From Azospirillum oleiclasticum (lineage in GTDB: Bacteria; Pseudomonadota; Alphaproteobacteria; Azospirillales; Azospirillaceae): 64,000 bases of DNA. Each line of letters begins with the position of its first letter. The stretch's first letter is position 1. Positions 55,770 to 64,000 of the stretch are shown piece by piece. A program made the position numbers and the translations under genes. The stretch lies in assembly GCF_013423485.1 (NCBI RefSeq), contig NZ_JABFFR010000033.1, positions 1-64,000 of the forward strand, written 5' to 3'. The notes under the pieces are model-generated. The model saw nothing but the letters and a program-made list of their open reading frames with translations, was not told the origin of the DNA and made no database searches.

Positions 55770-57003
55770 GGTCTCCGTCATCGGGCTGGGCTACATCGGC
55801 CTGCCGACCGCCGCGGTCTTCGCCGACCGCGGCGTGGAGGTGGTCGGCGTCGATGTGACCGAAAGCGTGGTCCAGCGCATCAACGCCGGCGAACCGCACT
55901 TCGTCGAGCCGAACCTGGCCGCCCTGGTGCGCCGCGTGGTGGAGGCGGGCAAGCTTCGCGCCTCGCTCACCCCGGAGCCGGCGGACGTGTTCATCGTCGC
56001 CGTGCCCACCCCGTTCCAGGACATCGAGGGCCACCATTGGCCCGATGTCAGCTACATCGAGCGCGCAGCCCGGGCCATCGCCCCGGTGCTGAAGCCGGGC
56101 AATCTGGTGATCCTCGAATCCACCTCCCCCGTCGGCACCACCGAGCGGATGTGCGGCTGGATGGCGGAGGAGCGGCCGGACCTGACCTTCCCCACCCAGA
56201 AGGGCGAGACGTCCGACATCCGCGTCGCCCATTGCCCGGAGCGCGTTCTCCCCGGCAGGATCCTGGACGAGGTGGTCAACAACGCCCGCGTCATCGGCGG
56301 CATCACCCGCAAATGCGCCCAGCAGGCGTTGCAGGTCTACAAGATCATCTGCGAGGGCGAGTGCCGCCCGACCAGCGCCCGCACGGCCGAGCTGGCGAAG
56401 CTGACCGAGAACGCCTACCGCGACGTCAACATCGCCTTCGCCAACGAGCTGTCGGTCATCTGCGACCGGCTGAAGATCAATGTGTGGGAGCTGATCAAGC
56501 TCGCCAACCTGCACCCGCGGGTGGACATCCTGCGCCCCGGCCCCGGTGTCGGCGGCCACTGCATCGCGGTGGACCCCTGGTTCATCGTCGACAGCGCGCC
56601 GGAGGAGGCCCGCCTGATCCGCGCCGCCCGCGAGGTCAACGACAGCAAGCCCGGCTTCGTCTGCGCCAAGGTGCGGGAGAAGGCGCGCTCGCTGGTCAAG
56701 CCCGTCATCGCCTGCCTCGGCCTGTCCTACAAGAAGGACGTGGACGACCTGCGCGAGAGCCCGGCGGTGCACATCGTCGCCGAACTCGCCAAGGAGAAAA
56801 TTGGCCGCATCCTCGTCGTCGAGCCGCACATATCCGCCCTGCCGAAGGACCTGCAAGGGCTGGATCTGGAGCTGGCCGACTTCGACCACGCCATGGACCA
56901 GGCCAACATGGTCGTCTTGCTGGTCGATCACATGACCTTCCTGACCGTCGATCACGACATTCTCAAGGACAAGTTCGTCATCGACACGGTCGGGGTGTGG
57001 TGA
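55753..57003 (+). CDS. wecC: UDP-N-acetyl-D-mannosamine dehydrogenase
   Basis: 416 residues from the ATG at 55753. UDP-glucose/UDP-ManNAc dehydrogenase signatures: NAD-binding KVSVIGLGYIGLPTAAVFADRGVEVVGVDV, PTPFQDIEGHHWPDVSYIERAARAI, ESTSPVGTTERMCGWM, HCPERVLPGRILDEVVNNARVIGGI, TAELAKLTENAYRDVNIAFANELSVICD (catalytic Lys/Asn region) and LRPGPGVGGHCIAVDPWF carrying the catalytic Cys. It forms UDP-ManNAcA from UDP-ManNAc with two NAD+. Translationally coupled to wecB. Confidence 0.95.
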   Translation: MKTVSKVSVIGLGYIGLPTAAVFADRGVEVVGVDVTESVVQRINAGEPHFVEPNLAALVRRVVEAGKLRASLTPEPADVFIVAVPTPFQDIEGHHWPDVSYIERAARAIAPVLKPGNLVILESTSPVGTTERMCGWMAEERPDLTFPTQKGETSDIRVAHCPERVLPGRILDEVVNNARVIGGITRKCAQQALQVYKIICEGECRPTSARTAELAKLTENAYRDVNIAFANELSVICDRLKINVWELIKLANLHPRVDILRPGPGVGGHCIAVDPWFIVDSAPEEARLIRAAREVNDSKPGFVCAKVREKARSLVKPVIACLGLSYKKDVDDLRESPAVHIVAELAKEKIGRILVVEPHISALPKDLQGLDLELADFDHAMDQANMVVLLVDHMTFLTVDHDILKDKFVIDTVGVW

Positions 57004-57061
57004 GGGGAGGGGGCCCGAGGCGACAACCCTCCCCGCAATCAAGAACCCAGGAGGAACCCCG

Positions 57062-57874
57062 ATGCCACCGGAAACCGAAGCTTTACTGACCAGCCTCGGC
57101 GTGCGGGAGCGGCGGATCGAGGTCATGGGCGTGCCGCTCGACCCGCTGACGATGGACGAGACGCTGGACGTCATCGACCGCGCGATTGCCGGGCGTGTGC
57201 CGCTCAAGCATGTGGTCGTCAACGTCGCCAAGCTGATCTCCATGCGCCAGAACCCGCGGCTGGCGAGCGACGTCACGGGCAGTGACATCATCAACGCCGA
57301 CGGCATGGGGATCGTCTGGGGCGCCCGGATACTGGGCCTGCCGCTGCCCGAGCGCGTGGCCGGCGTCGATCTGATGGAACGGCTGCTGGCGCTGTGCGCC
57401 CGGCGCGGCTACCGCCCCTACATCCTGGGCGCCCGGCCGGAGGTGCTGGAGCGCGCCGTCGCCAACATCCGGCAGCGTCACCCGTCGATCCGGTTCGCCG
57501 GCTGGCGTCACGGCTACTTCGATCCCGCCGAGGAGCCGGACGTCATCGACGAAATCCGTGAATCCCATGCGGACTGCCTGTTCGTCGCCATCTCCAGCCC
57601 GATGAAGGAGCGCATTACGGAACAGTACCGCGACCGGCTCGGTGTGCCCTTCATCATGGGCGTGGGCGGGTCGGTGGACGTGCTGGCCGGCGTGACGCGG
57701 CGGGCGCCGGTGCTGGTCCAGCGCTGCGGGATGGAATGGGCCTTCCGGCTGGCCCAGGAGCCCCACCGGATGTGGCGCCGCTACCTCACCACCAACAGCG
57801 CTTTCCTCGGCCTTCTCCTGCGCGAGTGGGCGCGCCGACGCATCCAGCCGAACGGAATGGACATGACGCCATGA
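57062..57874 (+). CDS. WecG/TagA/CpsF family glycosyltransferase
   Basis: 270 residues from the ATG at 57062 (AGGAGG about 8 bases upstream). The family pattern is present: VMGVPLDPLTMDETLDVIDRAI, VVVNVAKLISMRQNPRL, DIINADGMGIVWGARILGLPLPERVAGVDLMERLLALCARRGYRPYILGARPEVLERAV, HGYFDPAEEPDVIDEI, LFVAISSPMKE and MGVGGSVDVLAGVTRRAPVLVQRCGMEWAFRLAQEP. These GT26 enzymes add ManNAcA or ManNAc to undecaprenyl-linked GlcNAc, fitting the WecB/WecC product. It overlaps the following gene by 4 bp. Confidence 0.9.
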   Translation: MPPETEALLTSLGVRERRIEVMGVPLDPLTMDETLDVIDRAIAGRVPLKHVVVNVAKLISMRQNPRLASDVTGSDIINADGMGIVWGARILGLPLPERVAGVDLMERLLALCARRGYRPYILGARPEVLERAVANIRQRHPSIRFAGWRHGYFDPAEEPDVIDEIRESHADCLFVAISSPMKERITEQYRDRLGVPFIMGVGGSVDVLAGVTRRAPVLVQRCGMEWAFRLAQEPHRMWRRYLTTNSAFLGLLLREWARRRIQPNGMDMTP

Positions 57875-60126
57875 ACCACGTCTCCCCCCGCAGCGCGTAC
57901 GTCGACGCGCCGCCCGCGGCCTCGCTCTGGGGCCAGACGGGCACGATCACGCTGGCCGACGTCGGGCTGATCCTGCGCCGGCGTCTGTGGCTCCTGATCA
58001 TTCCCGTGCTGTTCGTGCTGGCCCCGGCCCTCTACGTGATTTCGGGCCTTGCGCCCTACTACACGGCGCAGGCGACGCTGGTGATCAAGCCGGCCACCCC
58101 CACCCCCGGAGCCGGCCCGGCCGAGCAGCTCCGCGAACTCCAGACCGACATGGAGATCATCACCTCGGAGCGTCTGGCCCGCCGCGTGGTGGAGAGCGAG
58201 GGGCTGATGCAGCGGCCCGAGTTCAACCCTCTGGTCGCCAAGCCGGAACCGCTGCCCTTCGGCATCGAGATCCCCGACTGGCGGGGAGCGTTGTTCTCGG
58301 TCACCGGCGGTGCCCTCGACCTGCGGCGCGAGGCTACTCCGGTGAACCCGGACGGCATCCTGGAGTCCGAGACGCTGCCGCGCTTCGCCAAGCGCCTCAA
58401 CGTGGCGCCGATGCGGGAGTCGCGCGTCGTCCAGATCCAGTTCACGTCGGAGACGCCGGAGATCGCGCAGCGTGTCCCGAACGCGCTGGCCGACCTGTAC
58501 ATCACCCACCAGCTCGACGCGAAGTTCGACGCCAAGAAGATCGCCACCGGCTGGCTGACCACCCGCATCAACGAGCTGCGCCAGACCGTCGAGCAGCAGG
58601 AGCGGCAGGTCGAGCAGTACCGCGCCACCGCCGGCATCGTTGAGGGGCGGACCAGCAGCTTGGTGGCCGAGCAGCTTTCCGCCGTCGGCACCGAGCTGAT
58701 CACCGCCCGCGGCGAGGCGCAGACCGCCGCCGCCCGCGTGCGCGAGATGGAGCAGGCGGTGCGCGAGCGCGGTCCCCGCGCCGCGCTGGAGATGGTCGCC
58801 ACCAACCTCAACCCGACCACCACCCGCGTGCTCGACCGCGAGACGGAGCTGCGCCAGCAGCTCGCCCAGCTTCTCGGCAACTACGGCAACCAGCACCCGT
58901 CCGTGGTCAACGCCCGCCAGGAGATCGACGCCATCGATCGCAAGATCGCGGCGGAGGCGCGTGGCGTCATCGGCAACGCGCAGAGTGCGGCGGCCGTCGC
59001 CCGCCAGAAGCAGACCAACCTGGAGACCGCGCTGGCCGGACTGGAGCGTGAACTGGCCCGCATCAAGGGCGCCGAGGTCGAGATGCGCGGGCTGGAGCGG
59101 GAGGCCACCACCAACCGCACCCTGCTGGAGGAGTACCTGCGCCAGATGAACGCGCAGGAGCAGATGGCGGTGGAGCAGCCCGACGCCTGGGTGCTGTCGC
59201 CGGCCGCCCTGCCGACCCAGCAGTCCGGCCCGAACCGCAAGCTGCTGGGTGCCGGATCGGTGATCGTCGCGGGTGCCCTGTGGATCATCCTGGTCGTCGC
59301 GGCCGAGCTGCTGGAGCGCGGCATCCGCAGCACGGAGGAGGTGCGCTCCGCCCTCGACGCCACGCCGCTCGGCCTCGTGCCGCGCATCGGCAAGACCTTC
59401 TCCGGGCAGGAGGGGCGTGCCCGCTATGTGCTGGACAAGCCGACCTCGGCCTACGCGGAGGCGCTGCGCAGCGTCCACACCGCCTTGCGCATCGACCAGC
59501 GGCGCGGCGGCGGCTGGAAGGCGCTGATGATCACGTCCTCCGTCGCCAACGAGGGCAAGTCGACGCTGGCCGTGTCGCTGGCCCGGCAGGCGGCGCAGGG
59601 TGGGGAACGGGTGCTGCTGATCGACGGCGACCTGCGGCGTCCCAACGTCGCCCGCCTGATCGGCAAAGGCAATCTGACGGCCCCCGAGCAGCCGGTGTTC
59701 GGCATGCCCGACGGGCTGATCCGGATGGATGCCCTGTCCGGCGCCCATGTGGTGACGGCCGACGCCATCGGCGCCTATCTGAAGTCGCAGAACCTGAAGG
59801 CGCACATGATCAACCCGACGGTGCTGATGGACCTGCTGACCGCGGCCTATCCGCACTACGACCTGATCCTGATGGACACCCCGCCGGTCACCGCGGTGGC
59901 CGACGCCCGCGCCCTGGTGGCGGAGGTGCCCAATTGCCTGTTCGCCGTCCAGTGGAAGCACACCGCGCCGCGCACCGCGCGCTACGCCATCGACCAGATC
60001 CGCGACGCCGGCGGCCATGTGGCCGGTGTGGTGGTGACGCAGGTCGAAAGCCGGAAGCACGCGCTCTACGGCTTCGGCGACAGCGCGATGTGCCAGCGTT
60101 CCGCCTACCGCTACTATTCGAGCTGA
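57871..60126 (+). CDS. Polysaccharide chain-length determinant/BY-kinase fusion (Wzc-like)
   Basis: 751 residues in an ATGA overlap with the preceding gene. An N-terminal Wzz domain has a helix at about residues 37-60 (RRRLWLLIIPVLFVLAPALYVIS), a long periplasmic coiled coil (EQQERQVEQYRATAGIVEG... ELRQQLAQLLGNYGNQHPSVVNARQEIDAID) and a second helix near residue 465 (LGAGSVIVAGALWIILVVAAELL). The C-terminal BY-kinase domain has Walker A VANEGKSTLAVSLARQ, A' LLIDGDLRRPNVARL and B DLILMDTPPVTAVADARA. The tail AYRYYSS holds a short tyrosine cluster. It controls export and length of the polymer. Confidence 0.9.
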   Translation: MNHVSPRSAYVDAPPAASLWGQTGTITLADVGLILRRRLWLLIIPVLFVLAPALYVISGLAPYYTAQATLVIKPATPTPGAGPAEQLRELQTDMEIITSERLARRVVESEGLMQRPEFNPLVAKPEPLPFGIEIPDWRGALFSVTGGALDLRREATPVNPDGILESETLPRFAKRLNVAPMRESRVVQIQFTSETPEIAQRVPNALADLYITHQLDAKFDAKKIATGWLTTRINELRQTVEQQERQVEQYRATAGIVEGRTSSLVAEQLSAVGTELITARGEAQTAAARVREMEQAVRERGPRAALEMVATNLNPTTTRVLDRETELRQQLAQLLGNYGNQHPSVVNARQEIDAIDRKIAAEARGVIGNAQSAAAVARQKQTNLETALAGLERELARIKGAEVEMRGLEREATTNRTLLEEYLRQMNAQEQMAVEQPDAWVLSPAALPTQQSGPNRKLLGAGSVIVAGALWIILVVAAELLERGIRSTEEVRSALDATPLGLVPRIGKTFSGQEGRARYVLDKPTSAYAEALRSVHTALRIDQRRGGGWKALMITSSVANEGKSTLAVSLARQAAQGGERVLLIDGDLRRPNVARLIGKGNLTAPEQPVFGMPDGLIRMDALSGAHVVTADAIGAYLKSQNLKAHMINPTVLMDLLTAAYPHYDLILMDTPPVTAVADARALVAEVPNCLFAVQWKHTAPRTARYAIDQIRDAGGHVAGVVVTQVESRKHALYGFGDSAMCQRSAYRYYSS

Positions 60127-60130
60127 CGCG

Positions 60131-61153
60131 ATGGACGGGATCCGCACGTCCTGGGCCGCGGTCGCCGCGGCCCTTCCCCCGGGGGATCGGCTCACCATCG
60201 GGGTGATCGCCCGCAATGGTCTGCCGTTCCTCGCCGACTGTCTTGCGGCCCTGCCGCCGCCGGGCGGGCTCGGCGACCGGCTCGACCTCGTGCTGGTGGA
60301 CAGCGCGTCCGACGACGGCACCACCGCCGCGATGGCCGGTTTCGCCGCCGGCCGCGCGGACACGCGGGTCTTCCGCATCGACGGTTCCGCCAACGCCGCC
60401 GCCACCCGCAACGTGATCCTGGAGAACGCGCGCCCCGGCTACCTGATGCTGCTGGACGGCGACATGGTGGTGGAGGCGGCCTTCCTCGCCACCGGCATCG
60501 CCCGCATTGCCGCCGGGGAGGCGGACGCGGTGGTTGGCGCCCTGCGCGAGCAGCGCTTCGACGCCGACAACCGCCCGGACGGGCCGGAGATCTGGCGGCA
60601 TCCGCCCGCCGGCCCGACGCCGGTGCGGGTGACCGGCGGCGCCATCCTGCTGGGGCCGGCGGCACTCGCCACCGGCCTGCGCTACGACGAGCAGCAACGC
60701 ATCTGCGAGGACTGGGACTTCGCGCTGCGGCTGACGCGCAACAAGCGCATCCTGCGCATCCCCGAGCGCATGGCGCTGCACCTGACCCACTACTACTTCT
60801 CGCCGCAGCGGCACATGAGCTTCTACCGCGACCTCAAGCCGCGGCTGTTCGGCCGCCTCGTGCGCAAGCACATCGGCCGGCCCGCCAACCTCGCCGCGGT
60901 GTTCGAGAGGGAGCGCGGGGTGGCGCTGGGCGGCGCCCTGCAGGCCGCGCTGCTGGCCGGGCTCGCCGCCGGTTCGCCGGTGCTGGCCGGCGGTGCCATC
61001 GCCCTGCTGGCCGCCGACGCCCTGCGGGCGAAGCGCCGCGGCAAGGACGCGGAATGGTTCGGCAACCGCATCGCCGCACCCTGGATGGTCGCCTACGGCC
61101 TCGTCCATCCCGGCCATGTCCCGCTGAGCTACGACGTGCGGCGGATCGCGTAG
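60131..61153 (+). CDS. Glycosyltransferase family 2
   Basis: 340 residues from the ATG at 60131, 4 bp after the Wzc-like stop. Residues 20-240 form the GT-A fold: LTIGVIARNGLPFLADCLAAL, LDLVLVDSASDDGTTAAMAGFA with the nucleotide-binding Asp, NAAATRNVILENARPGYLMLLDGDMVVEAAF with the DXD-like DGD motif, and ICEDWDFALRLTRNKR. A C-terminal hydrophobic stretch (ALGGALQAALLAGLAAGSPVLAGGAIALLAADAL) suggests membrane association. It likely transfers one of the sugars of the repeat unit; donor and acceptor are unknown. Confidence 0.88.
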   Translation: MDGIRTSWAAVAAALPPGDRLTIGVIARNGLPFLADCLAALPPPGGLGDRLDLVLVDSASDDGTTAAMAGFAAGRADTRVFRIDGSANAAATRNVILENARPGYLMLLDGDMVVEAAFLATGIARIAAGEADAVVGALREQRFDADNRPDGPEIWRHPPAGPTPVRVTGGAILLGPAALATGLRYDEQQRICEDWDFALRLTRNKRILRIPERMALHLTHYYFSPQRHMSFYRDLKPRLFGRLVRKHIGRPANLAAVFERERGVALGGALQAALLAGLAAGSPVLAGGAIALLAADALRAKRRGKDAEWFGNRIAAPWMVAYGLVHPGHVPLSYDVRRIA

Positions 61154-61215
61154 TTCGTCGCACCGGGCCCCTCCCCGGCCCAGGAATTTCCCACAGCCCC
61201 ACCCGGAACACCCCC

Positions 61216-62535
61216 ATGACCATGACCCACGCCATTCCCATGCCGATGGTCCCCGCGGTCGCCGCCATCCCCGGCCTGTGCTGGTGGCGGGTGGCGCTGG
61301 TGGTGGTGTTCGGCCTCTTCCACAGCGAGCTCTTCGCCGTGGTCAGTGGCGCCGACGAGGTGCTGGTGCGGCAGGCCGGGCTGGGGCTGCTGACCGGGGC
61401 GGCGCTGGCCTCGCTGGGCTGGCTGCTCTGGCGGGGCACGCTGCTGCAGCGGCCCTATGTGCTGTGGCCGCTGATCCTGCTGTGCACCATCCTGACGGTA
61501 TCGCTGTTCGCCAACACCGCCTTCTACCCCAAGCCGCTGAAGGACTGGCTGCCGGCCCATTACATCTATCTGCCGGTGTTGCAGTTCTACGTGCTGCTGG
61601 CTGTCCGCGCGACCGACCGCGACATCATCTGGGGCCTGATCCTCACCGGGGTGATCGCGGCGCTTCTGATGACCGTCTATTATCTCGGGCTGTGGGACGC
61701 GCTGCGCTACTACGCCCGCCGGTCGATCTTCGGGCTGGACGTGTCGCGCATCGTGATCATGAAGTACGAGTTCTTCTTCGCCTCGCTCGGCTTGTTCGCG
61801 ATCCTGCTGACCCCGCATCTGCCGATGTGGCTGAAGACGCTGGCGGGGACACTGCTGGCGCTCTGCCTCGCCCTCCAGATCCAGGTGGTGCAGAGCCGGC
61901 AGGGGCTGATCGCCATGTTCGTCGGCATGGCGGTGCTGCTGCTGGTGGACCGGCGCAGCCTGCATGTGCGGCCCTTCCTGGTGCGCGGTGCGGTGGTGCT
62001 GATCGGCCTGCTCTGCGTGCCGCTGGCGCTCGACCAGTATCTGGAGCTGCTGACCCGCCGCGACCTGCTGGAGTCGCGGGAACTGAACGTCGCCGTGCGC
62101 TTCCACACCTTCGACCATTACGCCCAGTACTTCATCGACACCATGGGCGTCGGCTTCGGGATGTCGGCACCGTCGGGACGCATCAACAACGTGATCGCGG
62201 AGGGCCGCGCCCTGGCGGTGAACTTCACCGACCTCGGCCTCTACGGCGCCTTCATGCAGTTCGGGGTGATCGGCGGGCTGCTGGCGGTGTTCCTGACCCT
62301 CCAGGCGATCTTCTGGGGCATCCGCACGGCGCGCGCCCTGTCGCCGGAGCACGCGTGGCGGCCGGCGCTGCTCGGCGCCTACTTCATCGGCTGGCTGTGC
62401 GTGCCGGTGCAGATCAACGCCTTCACGCTGCCGTCGTCCATCCATTTCGGGGCGCTCGCCGTCTACCTCGCCTGGTACTACCGCGGCTGGTTCCACCGGC
62501 TTCCCCGGTCTACCCCGACCGCCCCACGCGGCTGA
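61216..62535 (+). CDS. O-antigen ligase/polymerase-like membrane protein
   Basis: 439 residues from the ATG at 61216, with about 10-12 hydrophobic segments. It has the layout of Wzy/WaaL-type proteins: early helices LVVVFGLFHSELFAVVSGADEV and LLTGAALASLGWLLWRG, a central pair around LWPLILLCTILTVSLFANTAFYPKPLKDWLPAHYIYLPVLQF, and FFASLGLFAILLTPHLPMW. A periplasmic loop with DTMGVGFGMSAPSGRINNVIAEGRALAVNFTDLGLYGAFMQFGVIGGLLAVF follows. It probably polymerises or ligates the repeat units made by the preceding genes. Sequence conservation in this class is low, so the exact role is inferred. Confidence 0.8.
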   Translation: MTMTHAIPMPMVPAVAAIPGLCWWRVALVVVFGLFHSELFAVVSGADEVLVRQAGLGLLTGAALASLGWLLWRGTLLQRPYVLWPLILLCTILTVSLFANTAFYPKPLKDWLPAHYIYLPVLQFYVLLAVRATDRDIIWGLILTGVIAALLMTVYYLGLWDALRYYARRSIFGLDVSRIVIMKYEFFFASLGLFAILLTPHLPMWLKTLAGTLLALCLALQIQVVQSRQGLIAMFVGMAVLLLVDRRSLHVRPFLVRGAVVLIGLLCVPLALDQYLELLTRRDLLESRELNVAVRFHTFDHYAQYFIDTMGVGFGMSAPSGRINNVIAEGRALAVNFTDLGLYGAFMQFGVIGGLLAVFLTLQAIFWGIRTARALSPEHAWRPALLGAYFIGWLCVPVQINAFTLPSSIHFGALAVYLAWYYRGWFHRLPRSTPTAPRG

Positions 62536-62606
62536 CCACCCCCTCCGTTGCCGCGCGCGCGAACGGGGCATAGGGATTCTTCATCGCACCGGTTCACGAG
62601 GACGGG

Positions 62607-63008
62607 ATGCCGAACCACGCAAGACCGACGCTGCGCATCGCCGCCGCGGCCCTTTCCCTGCTGACGCTGGCTGCCTGCAAGAGCGAGCCCGAGCTGGCGC
62701 TCGACCCGCTGAAGGTCGAGCGCGGCCGTACCCTCTACACGGGCTGCGCCGCCTGCCACGACAACCGCCGTCGCGAGACGCTGGTCGGGCCGCATCTGGT
62801 CCATGTCATCGACCGCAAGGCGGGGCAGGTGTCCGGCTACGACTATTCCGATGCCATGCGCAAATCGCGCCTGACCTGGACGCCGGAGAACCTGCGCCGC
62901 TTCATCGAGGACCCGCAGGGCTTCCTGCCCGGCACCAACATGGCCATCGACGGCCTGAAGCCGCAGGACGCCGCCGCCATCACCGACTATCTGCTGAGCC
63001 GGGAGTGA
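62607..63008 (+). CDS. Lipoprotein cytochrome c
   Basis: 133 residues. A lipoprotein signal LRIAAAALSLLTLAACKSEPE places Cys at residue 24. One heme-c site CAACH lies at residues 50-54 in GRTLYTGCAACHDNRRRETLVGPHL, with an axial Met candidate in FLPGTNMAIDG and the end AAITDYLLSRE, as in class I cytochrome c. It is the electron acceptor expected for the dehydrogenase encoded downstream; its stop overlaps the next start by 4 bp. It is attached to the periplasmic face of the membrane. Confidence 0.88.
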   Translation: MPNHARPTLRIAAAALSLLTLAACKSEPELALDPLKVERGRTLYTGCAACHDNRRRETLVGPHLVHVIDRKAGQVSGYDYSDAMRKSRLTWTPENLRRFIEDPQGFLPGTNMAIDGLKPQDAAAITDYLLSRE

Positions 63009-63439
63009 CCGGAATGAAGATGCCTCGGATCACCCGCCGCCGTGCCGTCGGCGCCCTGCTGGCGCTGGTCGCGACCGCGGTGGCGGCGCCCGCACTGCCG
63101 GCGATGGCCGCACCGGCGCCCGCCGGGTTGCGGCTCGCCGCGGCCGTCGCATCGGTCGGGCGCGTCCGCGGCTTCGCCTCGCTCGGCCGGCGCATCCGCC
63201 ACGCGCTGGGCGACACCGCCGCCGACAGGCTGGTCCGCACGCAGGAGCGTCGGCTGGCCGCGCGGCTCGACGGCGGTGAGGGTGCCGCCGACGCGGTGGC
63301 GTCGTTGGTGGCCGAGGATTTCCGCGCGGACCGGGTGGTCGCCGTGCGCGGCTGGCTGCTGTCCGAGCAGGAGGCGGCGCTGTGCATCGCCGCCGCCGAC
63401 CGCTGGTCCCCGGAAAGCATGGGAGTGCCGTTGTCGTGA
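63005..63439 (+). CDS. Tat-exported small subunit of a GMC-type dehydrogenase (probable)
   Basis: 144 residues from a GTG at 63005 (an ATG at 63014 is in frame). The N-terminus has a twin-arginine signal, ITRRRAVGALLALVATAVAAPALPAMAAPA. The mature part (FASLGRRIRHALGDTAADRLVRTQERRLAARLDGGEGAADAVASLVAEDFRADRVVAVRGWLLSEQEAALCIAAA) resembles the small subunits (subunit 3/gamma) that escort GMC flavoproteins, such as the fructose or gluconate dehydrogenase complexes, across the membrane. It overlaps the large-subunit start by 4 bp. Family assignment is from length, Tat signal and position more than sequence. Confidence 0.6.
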   Translation: MTGMKMPRITRRRAVGALLALVATAVAAPALPAMAAPAPAGLRLAAAVASVGRVRGFASLGRRIRHALGDTAADRLVRTQERRLAARLDGGEGAADAVASLVAEDFRADRVVAVRGWLLSEQEAALCIAAADRWSPESMGVPLS

Positions 63440-64000
63440 CCGACTTCCTCGACGCCCTGACCGACGGGCTGCCCGAGACGCTGGACGCCGACCTCTGCAT
63501 CGTCGGCGCCGGGGCCGCCGGCATCACGCTGGCGAGCCAGCTCGCCGGCCTGCCGCTGCGCGTCCTGCTGCTGGAGGGCGGCGGGATGGATCTCGACGGC
63601 GCCACCCAGGGGCTCTACCGCGGCGGCCAGCGCGGCCTGCGCTACTTCGATCTCGCCGCCTGCCGGTTGCGCTGGTTCGGCGGCACCACCAACCATTGGG
63701 GCGGGTACTGCCGGCCCAACGACCCCATCGACTACGAGGGGCGGCCGGATCTGGGCGTTCCCGGCTGGCCGGTCGGCGACGCCGACCTGCGGCCCTTCAT
63801 TGAGCGCGCCGCCGCCATCCTCGGCCTGGCGCCGGAGGGGTGGGACCCGGCGGTGCAGCTCGAACGCCGCAAGCTGCCGGCCGGGGCGCTGGTGGAGCGC
63901 CATTCCCCCGCCCTCGTCACCAAGGTGTTCCAGATCAGCGAGCGGCTGCGCTTCCGCGCCCTGTTCCGCGAGGCGCTGGAGCGGCAGGAGAACCTGCGCG
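63436..64000 (+). CDS. GMC-type FAD-dependent oxidoreductase (partial, runs off window)
   Basis: 188 residues visible from a GTG at 63436, in a GTGA overlap with the small subunit. The FAD-binding N-terminus reads TLDADLCIVGAGAAGITLASQLAGLPLRVLLLEGGG (GxGxxG and the Glu of the ribose contact). It is followed by RLRWFGGTTNHWGGYCRPNDPIDYEGRPDLGVPGWPVGDADLRPFIERAAAILGL, typical of membrane-bound sugar/alcohol dehydrogenase large subunits. It likely oxidises a sugar or polyol in the periplasm and feeds electrons to the cytochrome c encoded upstream. The rest of the gene is beyond the window. Confidence 0.85.
   Translation, partial: MTDFLDALTDGLPETLDADLCIVGAGAAGITLASQLAGLPLRVLLLEGGGMDLDGATQGLYRGGQRGLRYFDLAACRLRWFGGTTNHWGGYCRPNDPIDYEGRPDLGVPGWPVGDADLRPFIERAAAILGLAPEGWDPAVQLERRKLPAGALVERHSPALVTKVFQISERLRFRALFREALERQENLR

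Overview
The window looks like part of a megaplasmid or chromid of an alphaproteobacterium, most likely Azospirillum or a close relative. The evidence is uniformly high GC, FlaF-type flagellar regulation, a SAM-II riboswitch (known mainly from alphaproteobacteria), a RepA of the plasmid-encoded RepA_C type, and the overall gene style. No rRNA, tRNA, CRISPR array or complete insertion sequence was seen.

Layout. 1-787 is the N-terminal half of a PAS-type chemoreceptor whose reading frame changes character about 30 bp from the window edge. 1095-3205 is a divergent aldo/keto reductase and LLM flavin oxidoreductase pair. 3194-7859 is the replicon maintenance region: parB and parA (minus), an HxlR regulator and a glutathione transferase, then repA (plus). 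About ten copies of a 15-bp iteron-like repeat are scattered through it and concentrated just upstream of repA. 8245-11579 holds an AGCS amino-acid symporter, an ECF sigma/anti-sigma pair and an OsmC protein. 11612-14417 is a sulfonate-type ABC transporter whose leader contains a sigma70-like promoter, a SAM-II riboswitch and an intrinsic terminator in exact order. 14518-18210 holds a periplasmic solute-binding protein and a secreted GH26-like/RTX/carbohydrate-binding protein. 18552-26766 is a polyamine-type ABC transporter followed by glutaryl-CoA dehydrogenase, a CaiB-type CoA transferase and an MFS transporter, mostly with 4-bp overlaps. 26825-34546 is a mixed accessory stretch (LysR/DMT pair, hydrogenase-protease-like protein, NAD-sugar epimerase, DnaA-box-like cluster, solute-binding protein, lptF, GT9).

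34632-43056 is a flagellar block: flaF (plus) meets flgL-flgK-flgE (minus) at a perfect 35-bp hairpin that contains both stop codons. flgE has a consensus sigma54 promoter. FlgE and FlgL share a repeated roughly 90-residue module. A TPR glycosyltransferase-like gene follows.

43594-47985 is a five-gene operon: PepSY-type membrane protein, DUF2271 protein carrying an ApbE flavinylation motif, DUF4198 protein, ApbE FMN transferase and a membrane-anchored flavodoxin/FNR reductase. It lies behind a Fur-like palindrome and is best read as an extracytosolic flavin electron-transfer system, probably linked to iron.

50037-62535 is a polysaccharide locus: flippase, nitroreductase-like protein, pyruvyl transferase, wecB, wecC, WecG/TagA transferase, Wzz/tyrosine-kinase fusion, GT2 and O-antigen ligase/polymerase. 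It predicts a ManNAcA-containing, possibly pyruvylated polymer. The window ends in a cytochrome c / Tat small subunit / GMC flavoprotein cassette (62607-64000) resembling membrane-linked sugar or alcohol dehydrogenases; its large subunit is cut by the window edge.
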